A model generated the notes under the pieces. The model had not been told where the DNA came from and ran no database searches. It saw only the letters and a program-made list of their open reading frames with translations. Of a stretch of 64,000 nucleotides of DNA, positions 55,080-64,000 are shown one piece after another; positions within the stretch are counted from its first letter, which is position 1, and every line of letters begins with the position of its first letter. This DNA is from Dipylidium caninum (taxonomy: Eukaryota > Platyhelminthes > Cestoda > Cyclophyllidea > Dipylidiidae): NCBI GenBank assembly GCA_017562135.1, contig QEYB01001685.1, forward strand, positions 186,001 through 250,000, written 5' to 3'. The translations under genes and the position numbers were made by a program.

Positions 55080-55930
55080 AACATAACTGTCGTTATTATG
55101 AATGAAAACCCGAACCAGTGTTTGCACTTCAAAAATAAAAAATTAGTGAAAGTCGGAGGGTGGGCGCCAAGTCCGGGGAGGATGGTGGACGTCACAGAAT
55201 TTTCCAACCTCCTTCTGCAATTTTTTGCCGACTCCCCAAAGCAACACGTGGCCAGGCATTATCATCATCATGCAGCCTAATGCCCTTCCTTCCTTTTTCC
55301 TTCTTCTCGAACATCCTCGGCCCCTCCTTTTCGACTGCAGTCTTTGAACTGTCCACTTGCTGACAGCACTTCTCAAACCTGACCTTTTCTTTTTCGTCCA
55401 ATTTTAAAATCTCACAAAGCGTCAGTCCTCTAATGTCCCGCCATACACTTCACAACATTCTCTTATCCGAGGCAAATTCGCTTCAGAGGTGGAAAGGCTA
55501 TGTTTTGCGGCTCCACAATATGGCGCTTCCCTTGAGATTTTTTCGTAGATGATCCACTTTTCATCGCCAGTTATGGTTATCCAGCAGACATGTGCATGCG
55601 ACGACTCGATCATCCGCATGCGACGACTCGATCATCCGCATTCTTCTCAATTCATCAATGTGGCACCCGTCTTGAATACTTCCACACCACTCCCATCCTC
55701 CAACTACCACCCGAAATGCTTTGCTGGGCTGAAGTGAGCCTTTCTGCAATCTCCCATGTTGTCAGAAAAGGGTCTCGCTCCAACATGGTCTCAACAACAT
55801 TTACGCCGATCACAGATAGTCGTCCAGAGAAGTCGAAATCACCGGTTTCACACGTCCCATCAGAAACTGTGCCTTCACCAAATCAAACACCTTCAATAAA
55901 TCTCTACACGCTTTTTTAGCGGTTCTACCT
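55080..55930 (-). mobile_element. Mariner-family transposase relic 1
   Basis: Reading the minus strand in shifting frames gives, in the normal order of a mariner transposase, FGEGTVSDGTC, GDFDFSGRLSV, ERDPFLTTWEIAERL, an SAQQSIS-like helix, the diagnostic TGDEKW block, the HDDDNAWPRVALGSRQK region (a HQDNARPH-like site) and finally a PPSDFH block (APSDYHLF-like). Stops and frameshifts break it throughout, and part of the middle is duplicated. The element is dead. I could not identify intact terminal inverted repeats. Confidence 0.8.
55594..55637. repeat. 22-bp tandem duplication inside mariner relic
   Basis: The 22-base unit beginning GCATGCGACGACTCG occurs twice head to tail with no mismatch. 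It lies just before the TGDEKW block of the relic, so it arose after or during decay of the element. Confidence 0.9.
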
Positions 55931-56385
55931 CGTTGAAATTCGAATAAAATACAGCGTCGTAAATGGACTTAATCAACTTTGTTTAATTAACTTGCTAAAT
56001 TTGTGAATGTAAACATTGAACGATAAAAATAGAGATGAACACACGCCAACTAACCAAGTGTTACGTGTCCACCTCCACCGAAAAGTAATTGGAAGTGGTA
56101 GAGACGTGAGAAATGTAGAACTTCATCCCCTTCCCCCATCCCTAGCTTTGCATACACATCTGATCTTTTTGAGTGGAATGATAAAGAATCAGTACCCGGT
56201 TCAAATGACGCCGGGTTTACGCAAAGAGACGGAAACTGGATGGTAAGGTTACACCTTTATCGAAATGAAAGCAGGTCCTATTCACTGCCGACAATATACT
56301 AACAATCAGACTGAAATGAGCCTAAAAGTAAGTCAGACACAAACCTTTTCGTTGAAGTTGACTAAACTCAGGCGTTCCAGCAGTT

Positions 56386-57317
56386 TTACTGTGCGATCGT
56401 CAAGTTCCGTGGGTGGAGGAACTTCTTCCGGTGGAATGAAGAAGACAGAGGGGTCAGAGCAGGGACTCCTGTCCTGCAGAATAGGCGAAACCGATTATTT
56501 TGGTGGGGAAAAGAATGTCTTCCGGTTGGAGATAAGAGGTAAAGATTGCAATTTACATCATGCCAACGCCACAACGGTCTGGCAGGAACGAAACGATAGC
56601 AGCGGCAAGCCGACTGGACCAGTGTCGGGCGGTGGAGGAGGAGACAGTGAGGCAACTTGTTCATCCACTCGTTGACGGGGAGGGCAAATTGGTTGTTACT
56701 GACGAGCCGCACAAAAGGTGGGAAGCAATAATCCACCAGAGGAGAAAATAGCAATCTACACGTATTGACTTGAGTTGAACAGCTTCAAAATCCGTTTTCT
56801 TGCCTCCTGTTTAAGTGTATCCTCTATTTTATAAGGGAATGCAGCATTCATAATGTTTTAAATAGGCAACACGGAGAGGCGAACCAGCTTTGGTGTGCGG
56901 ACAACTCGCAACACCACAAGTGTCAAGGGGAAAGTAGCCATCTACTGTTCTGACAGCAAAAAAAGAATCACAAGTGGACAAGAACGTTTTATTGGCCCAA
57001 CTTTGGAAAGTCGGTTGGCATAAACTCTCGAGAGACAAATTTTGTATAGGAGACACGGGAAAGGAGCTGTTTTAAGTCATCTTCAGACGAGTGGGCGGTT
57101 AAATACGTCAAAACACCGGGTTGTCATGGTGACTTACTCGCCTAGTCGTTGGCAGTGCACCGTCTAACAACGCGTCCGACGACTCAGCCACAAGGGCTGA
57201 AGCGGAATGACAAATCCCCTCCGGGCAAAAACGATCCCCATTAGGGTAAAGAGTAAATTGGACAGACAGAAGTACCCGGCCAAGAAAGGGAGTGCCGGTG
57301 GCGACTCGCCATGTCAA
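56386..57317 (-). other. Possible exons of an unidentified minus-strand gene
   Basis: An open frame ends at a consensus donor (GCGA|GTAAGT at 57138/57137) and reads FLGRVLLSVQFTLYPNGDRF and later ESSDALLDGALPTTRR. A second open frame at about 57056-56870 reads SLESLCQPTFQSWANKTF with several Cys. A third lies at 56754-56386. Phases do not join simply and I do not recognise the protein. It could belong with the exons at 53688-54313. Confidence 0.25.
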
Positions 57318-57468
57318 AATAAACAGCTTTATGTGGCCGAAAAAAAGGGAGCACAGGCAACACCGTTCAATTCAAAAGACTCTCGACTGTACGTCTAATA
57401 ATAACTTGTATTGTTAGATGAAAGAGTAAGCGAGTTCATTACAAATATGTACGCGTAAATGTGGATGC

Positions 57469-57487
57469 GTGTGTGTGTGTGTGTGTG
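57469..57487. repeat. (GT)n microsatellite
   Basis: About nine to ten GT units just downstream of the integrin beta stop, probably in its 3' UTR (as CA on the transcribed strand). Confidence 0.85.
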
Positions 57488-57606
57488 CAGTCGTAGGAAA
57501 ATTGCTAAAAGACGGAGGAGAAGGAGAGGTCTTCGCAAGCAGGGGAGGAGAGAAAGGAGCCATAATTGAAATCGCAAAGGAAGGAGACAAAAGAGGGGAG
57601 AGTACT

Positions 57607-60600
57607 TCAATCGTAGGCGGTTTCATCACTAAAAGTGGGATTTATAACCCGTGTGGTGGGCGGTTCAAAGATGGGATTCTCCGCCATCTCCCAGTGCACA
57701 TTTTCATTGTGCATCTTAAATTTGGCCAACTCCCGACGATCGTCAATGGTGATGACGAGTTTGTAGATGAGGAGGAGGATGAGTCCGCCCAACACGATGC
57801 CCGCAATCACGCCCAGAATGATGTAGAGGATGCCGGTGGTCTTGGTGCACTCACTCTTCCGCACAATCTTCAAGTCGACCTGTGGCGAGAATGAAAGAGG
57901 CAAGAAGCATTGGCAGCAGGAGTTCCAACCTCATCCGACCATGGGAACTTTTCCCACCCACATCAGTTGGAGACATGTTTTATACGCCCTCCAGTGCTAC
58001 TCCCACATTTCCTGCCTAAAACGCCCACGAGGCGACTGTGAAAGCCATCTATCGGTATCTCACATATGATGGTGTGAAGCGAATTGTCACACAACGGTTG
58101 TCACAGCAGTAAACTGATTGAGAAAAGGCTTCTACTTCGAGTAGATGCATTTCTTAGAAGACAGTCCAAACACTTCTGCCATGTCGTCCACGCGGAGAGA
58201 ACTGGACAGACCCAGAAGAGGCAATTTTCCACGAGTTTAAACGGTTGGTAAGAAGATTTTCACACATTTGTCAGGCAAGTGACCACAGGTATCGGCTCAT
58301 CAGCCTGTTCTAATCTCAAATTATAAATCGGTGAGACACACGGACGAAATAAGCTTCCACAATATCCACGCAGCGCTTAGGGGAGGCAATTAAAAAAGTG
58401 TCCAAAGATGTTCCGACTGAAAAACAATCAAGGCTCGTTGCTCTTAAGTATTCTCGCATTGTAGAATAGATAAATTTTTGATATTTTTGACTATTTTAGG
58501 TTAGATGACAAGAGGAAATTTGTCTCCTGTAAGGTCAAATCAGTGGTTATCGTCCGTGCACCAAATAAATCTTAACAGACAACATTGCCAATTAAAGCGT
58601 GCTCGGTGAGGCTTGAAAAGGTGACATTAAATCGCAAATCCACTATGAAAAAAGACCGTCACAAGTATTAGGAAGTGACCGGCAATGGAATGTTGCATAC
58701 GCCATAAGGCAGATTTGTATATAAAATAAGCTGAAAGGCCGTAGTGCCAACTCAGAGTGGTAGAGGAGACAGGCGAGAGCTACGTCCTCCTCCTCCTCCT
58801 CCAACTCATCGTCTTAACTTTTCTCATTACTCCGCCAGATCATTAAAATTCCTCCTTTGCAGGAAAATGGAAAAGTGAAGAAGAGACAGAAAAGGGATCA
58901 ACACTTATTAAGAATCTCAATTTTTAAACCAACACGAAACTACAAAACGAGCATCAGTCGTCACTCCATTCGGTCACCACGAAGGTTGGCAAGTGACACT
59001 TTAATTAGGCAATTGGATCATTGAAAGTTTTAAGTAAGAATGAAAATTCACAACTTTTTGCTCAAAATATAACATAATTCTAATAGGTACTGTGTCTACT
59101 TTTGTTGAGAATTTTTTCCCCTCGTTCAGGCAGTGCCAGTTCTTTAATTTTTTAGCTCTTTGCCCTCAAAAGACCGCAACAATTGTGATTTGACATCATC
59201 AGTGTCATTAAGGATTTTCCACCTGAGGAGTTCTCCATGGAACGACGAAATAAATGCCGGTCTGAGGGCGCTGGGTCAGGGCCACACGCCACTGGTGCCG
59301 ACGCATTCCAACCCAACTTCAACAATTCGTGGCGAGTGACCAAGGAGATGTGTGGCGGCACTTTGACGATTGCCACTCCTGGCCGCTTGACTCGAAGTGC
59401 ATCGCCCAGTTTGGGCGAGTTCTTGAAAGTCCACGCTCGACTTTACCGTTTGGATGTTCGCGGCACAAAAAAACGTTCTATGATCCCACCAGACTGACAG
59501 CATAACCACCTCTTCGTGAATGTCTGCTTTTGATTTCATCTAGACTGGCTCATATTGCACCACCCACCATCTCTTCCAAGTAGCCTTCTTCTAAACTCTC
59601 CACTCTTCGTCGCCAGTTAGTTGTCTTTGGAGAAAAAGTCACCTTCGTTGCTGCTAACGCGTGGCGCCAAGTGAATTTCCTTAAGCTGGTTGGAGAGGGA
59701 GCCAACGACCAAGTTTCCTTACAGAGCCAAGCTTTTTTTTTACTTTTCCTTTCAACGCCTGTATGCGATTCGCACTTGAGCTTCTCTGCAATGTTCCACG
59801 TGTTGTCCTCTGACGACCTGATGTCGGTTTTGAATGAGGATTAGCAAAGGCCAGGAGAAAACAATTTCACGCGTTGTAGGAAGCTGAGAAGATGAAACTG
59901 CGCCCATCAAAGCGTACAGCCTCGCTACCAGCAGATTGCCTAGTCAAGTTAAATACTTGAGCCACAATTCTGTGTAGACAGTACCTGAGATGAAAGCAAA
60001 GCTCCTCCAAACGCATCTGTGTATGTGTGTGTTTGTTGAGTAGCGAGGACCGACGAGTGGTACAGCTACTAGCGCCCACATGCACGCAAGTGACCAGTGA
60101 AATGATCACAACAACCCTCCTTGTGAACAGGAGAGTGGCGAAAAGATCTTCCTTCTTGCACACCTTTGTTTATGTAAGTACTTCGGTTGAACTGTAAAAC
60201 AGCCTGTGCAACACAAGCATAAAGTCCTCTTTTTGTTCGCAAGCCTCAAAGCCCTTCTTCGCATTTACGGCGGAGGGTTGCAACGATCTCACGGAGAACT
60301 CGGCTGTTAAGGTACCAACTGCTTTGCTTTGACGCTCCAACGCAAAAAAAACACCAAGACCTAAAAACTTCTCATGACCATGGCGGTGTAAAAAAAATAA
60401 TGAGGATTTGATAAATTTCCGCGTAAAACGATGATAGCAAATGTTGAACAAGTTTAAGTTCTACGACTATACACGAATGTGGAAATGTTTAAAAAAAATC
60501 AGATCAAACCTTTCCACCCATTTGTCCGCCTTTTGTCAGAAACAAACATCCCAACAGCTACTTTCTGGTGGGGAGACTGGTAACCTACCTTCCGATTAAT

Positions 60601-63600
60601 GTACACAGCGTCCGAATAGCGATATTTGAACATCACACGGCACGAGTTTTCAGTGTAGATGATGCAGAGATTAGATCCGCTGCTAGGGTCATCACCAGTG
60701 GCACCAGAACCGCCTCCCTCCGTCCCCTCCTCCTTGGACTCCTCGCCAACTTCATCAATGATTTGAACATTGGGAGTGTCGATGACAGTAGTGTTGCAGA
60801 CAGGGAGACACGCGGCCACAGCCTCAGGGCTGACGGTGACGGGAGGGGAAGAGGGCGGTCGCTTCTCGGCCTCTTCGGAGATTTTCGCCTCATCAGTGCC
60901 CAGCATCTCACGCCTCAGGCATAATACGCACTGCTCCACATTGCGATCGGTGCAGAGGGCAGACTCACCGCCCTGTATCTCATTGCACAGCTGTCCGGTG
61001 CGACCGGAATTACAGAAGCACTGGCCGCAGTCGCAGACGCCCATTCCAGAGCAGGGTGGACCCTGGTGGCAAAAGAATCGGGCTCAGTGGACGGGGGATT
61101 TGTGACACAACCAATTTTTCCGTTTACTTGCCTTTATGTACCTTACATTCACAAAGATGAAGTGAGTGGCTTCACCTCTGCCTCGACCGGTCACAAAGCG
61201 GAGAGAAATAATTTTGCTCAAAGGAATTTTAAGATCTTATCGGTTATAGTAGAAATATTTAAGAATAGGTACGATGAGAATTCACTATTCGTAACCTTTA
61301 AGATTAATAAAAAGTAGCAAAGCATTCTAAACAATTTTAAATGAATTAGAATTTCCTGTCAAAATAGCTAAAGCCTGAGAGTTATGGGTGTCCTGGAGGA
61401 GGAATGATCCAATTCCAAGATTGTTGAGCCCCTTAACCCTTCTACACAAACAATCCCATCATTTTAAACATTTAAACAGGTTAAATGGATTACAAATGTA
61501 GCCTGCAAACATGAGGCAGAAAGATTTGTTTGGCAGACCCAAATAACTTAAAATTAGGGAACTTCTAAAGCGGTGAGACAGTCTAAAAAAATAGAAAACA
61601 ACATGGTAACGAGTCGAACAGTTGCTTATCTACGAGCACAAAGGAAAAAACAGACAGAAATGCGGGGGCACAAGGTGATAAGTGGGCAAGAACACGAACA
61701 CCGTAGTGGTGGAATAAGACAGTTCTGATGTCTTCTTGTCAAATTGCTGCCAACGAACAAAAATTTCGGTGTAGCATACAACCTCAGGGTGCCAACACAC
61801 GAGGCTATACGAGAATGGCATAAAACCCCAGTGGGGCGAGTGGAGAAGTAATAATTAATGATAAACACGTAGTCGTACAGGCCGGCAAAGGTGTTGCGAC
61901 AAGGTGGGCATCGTGTACTGCCCACAGGCTGAGGTCTACCGCTTTCAAAAAGAGCGGAAGGGAATCAGTAAGGCCACCAGGGCATGGGAACCCCACTTTA
62001 TACAAGTGATGCAGGAATTATCAGATTAATTTAAGCTTATTATTAACAATAGGATACTAAAAGAGGAGTTTTTGTTGGTACAGGAGCCACAGAAAGGGTA
62101 ACCACAAAAGGGACAACCTATTTGGTGCGTTTCAGGGGAAATTCTCACTCCGGCCTATTTAAGAGGAATGCGAAAGAATCAAGCCTCCTCCATTACTGAT
62201 CACACAGACAAGGCGCATCTTCAGTTGTCATTTGCCCAACCGGACGCTCAAAATGTCAGCGGGACCATTTCGCCTTCACGCGTGTCAGAAAAAAAGCAGT
62301 GCCCCAGGGCGTTGACGATGATGATTTCGTGATGAAATGTCATATCACCGGGTGCAACTAAATTGCTCTCTGTTGGCAGAACGCAGTACCATTCGCATCG
62401 CGTCATAACTCTCAGTTGGCGATATGACCTGACTTAGTCGAACCAATTCGTGGCAGCGACATTAATGACGGCAGCCGTCAATTCGATGCGAAATTGGGTA
62501 GTTAACAGCGGGGTAGGGGAAATGCGTCGACTAAGTCAGATTCTGGGAAAGAAGCATCTACACTTTAGTGCGGCATTTGGAGTCCTGATACGGAAGTTGG
62601 ATCCCCCCATAATTAAGATTCGGTTATATGGAGGTCTAAGGACTTTTGATCAGTTGCGAGACAAGTGAATTTGGTTAACGACGTTAGGGAAAAGAGTAAG
62701 TTAAACGCTCCTACACCCAGCATTGGAGGCACATTTCAGATTCACCTCAATGAGAAAACTATAAGAGAGAAAAACAAATTCTCTGCCGTACAACAGCTTA
62801 CCATAGGTAATTTGACTTGAAACTCGGGTAAGATTGCAGAAGTGGATGGGCACACGACACAGTCTAGGTGATCACCCACGCCTATAAAATATTCATCGCT
62901 ACTGATGAAAGAGCTAGGAGTTGGATTGGTTTTGTTGTCCACGTGCACAATGGAGCCACGCATTCATTTTTTTGTACAGTTTGGAGCCTTCAGAACGACG
63001 AGTATGCTGAATTTCAACAAATGTCGAATTGCATAAGGAGATTTTTCCCGTGTGATCGGGAGGGAAGAAGTTGACAGTGTGACCGTCATAGTAACGGAGA
63101 CAATGATGGTGAGGAGGAAGGGCACGAAATACAGGGCGAAGGTAGATTGATAGTTGAAGGAAAGCAGCATGAAAGACAGATCTGCACCGTGGCCAATACG
63201 AAAAGTCTTGCGCGCGTGGGCGGTCGGGTGTCAGAGCGTCATGGGGTTGACTAAGTCGGACCATCATAAACAGGATGGAGCGATTAATGACTGTGGAATT
63301 CACCTACCGGGGCAAAGAGTGACCAAATCGAACAAACACGATTAGGGTGAGTTGGTGCATGAGGTGGGAAAATAAATCTGCAAATCCAAAATTCCCCGTC
63401 GCATAGGAGAAAGAGGTGAAGGTAAGTGCTAGAACGCCAACATAAAGGCAAACCAAAATGGTTGTCATATTTTGAAGAATAAGGACTCTTAGGAAGCATA
63501 AAAAGGTTGTCTGATGGGCACAGTAGATATCAAAATATAAAATACCAAATACACTAAAAAGTCCCTGAATCATGATTATTTAGGGTCCATACGAGTCATT

Positions 63601-64000
63601 AGAACCTCGCGGTTTTTTTACTGGTTAATGGCACAAAAAGTCGCATTAGCAGAAGCACAAAGGAGGAAATACGAGGCACGATTGAATGAAACGGCACTTA
63701 TGGCGCTATCTGTACGGCGGAAGGAGAAAGTTGCCCCCGAGAGCGCGCGCCTTGCAAAATCCTGAAAGCGAAGTCAAGGAAACTCACATCGGGATTGTTA
63801 GGATCATAGCAGTTAACATTGCTGTCCATGCAATCGCAACGCTCGCCGGTGTAGCCAGGCTTGCATTTGCAGGTGCCGTCACATTGACATTCCCCACGCT
63901 GAGGCCCACCACACACCTGATTGTCGTCGAAGGCACGTTTACACCCGTGACGATCACACTCACAGTAGAGGCCCATGTAACGCGCCAAGTTGCATTTACA
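57607..64000 (-). CDS. Integrin beta subunit, C-terminal part (truncated by window end)
   Basis: Integrin beta chains pair with alpha chains at the plasma membrane and link extracellular matrix to actin. Three minus-strand exons are present: 64000-63788 (5' part beyond the window), 61062-60589 and 57879-57607. All junctions are phase 0. The first exon is I-EGF-like ([33 protein letters not shown]). The second completes the EGF repeats ([15 protein letters not shown]) and holds the beta-tail domain, with an unusual acidic Glu/Gly/Ser insert. The last has the membrane segment ([20 protein letters not shown]), the membrane-proximal DDRRELAKF and the cytoplasmic tail with NPIF and NPTF, ending SDETAYD and TGA. 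Both NPxY-type sites have Phe instead of Tyr. The order and motifs leave little doubt about the family; the subtype is not assigned. Confidence 0.94.
59150..59860 (-). mobile_element. Mariner-family transposase relic 2, in integrin intron
   Basis: The minus strand reads, in order and in shifting frames, [60 protein letters not shown], then [11 protein letters not shown] and ENSSGGKSL. These match consecutive blocks of a mariner transposase, including the VMLxVWWD block around the second catalytic Asp and the PAPSD block near the third. Several stops and shifts mean it is inactive. It lies in the last integrin beta intron, in the same orientation as the gene. Ends are approximate. Confidence 0.82.
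61063..63787 (-). other. Integrin beta intron with hydrophobic open frames
   Basis: A 2.7-kb intron. An 88-codon minus-strand frame starting with ATG at 63573 is strongly hydrophobic ([20 protein letters not shown]) and ends exactly at a GTAGGT donor (63308/63307). A second open frame at about 63184-62914 follows CAG acceptors and keeps phase. Further T-rich frames occur at 62963-62742 and 62005-61626. This could be a nested same-strand gene for a membrane protein or chance in T-rich DNA. I do not recognise any domain. Confidence 0.3.

Noticed and set aside
55080..59860. The two mariner relics as one element split by the integrin 3' exon
   Set aside because: Both relics contain the same TGDEKW and C-terminal blocks, so they are separate insertions rather than halves of one.

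Overview
This window is eukaryotic nuclear DNA. Genes are split by introns with GT-AG borders (one GC-AG), there are no bacterial signals, and the products are conserved animal proteins (SEC23, CWC22, an ELM2/SANT zinc-finger protein, ADF/cofilin, a LAP1-like torsin activator and an integrin beta chain). Very short introns of 33-38 nt sit beside introns of up to about 10 kb. With the mariner relics and the sequence character, this suggests a flatworm, probably a tapeworm. That taxonomic call is inference; nothing here proves it.

Layout, left to right. SEC23 (464-6941, +) is complete in 12 exons apart from one missing base. CWC22 (12691-8331, -) converges on it and has 4 exons, the last joined through a GC-AG intron. 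A TRERF1/ZNF541/MIDEAS-type corepressor gene (14249-40319, +) starts 1.56 kb upstream of CWC22 and points away from it. It has 16 mapped exons, its first three introns beyond exon 2 are 9.9, 4.8 and 4.2 kb, and most of the central 20 kb of the window is its intronic DNA. Two tandem ADF/cofilin genes follow (41440-41955 and 44366-44880, +); each has an ATG-only first exon and three tiny introns. About 3.5 kb of apparently gene-free DNA leads to a LAP1/torsin-interacting-protein-like gene (51268-48436, -). An unidentified spliced gene end (51824-52659, +), unidentified minus-strand exons (54313-53688) and a mariner transposase relic (about 55080-55930) come next. The window ends with the 3' half of an integrin beta gene (64000-57607, -), whose last intron holds a second mariner relic.

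The genes are not an operon and do not form one pathway. They cover COPII coat assembly (SEC23), spliceosome and exon-junction work (CWC22), HDAC-linked transcription control (TRERF1-like), actin turnover (ADF pair), nuclear-envelope torsin activation (LAP1-like) and matrix adhesion (integrin beta). ADF and integrin both feed the actin cytoskeleton.

Three otherwise clean gene models each need a single-base correction: SEC23 near 2410, TRERF1-like near 31375 and LAP1-like near 49958. The simplest reading is indel error in the assembly. I found no convincing undescribed system. The most distinctive signals are the ADF pair with ultra-short introns, the TRERF1-like gene with very large introns, and the in-frame stop-free introns.
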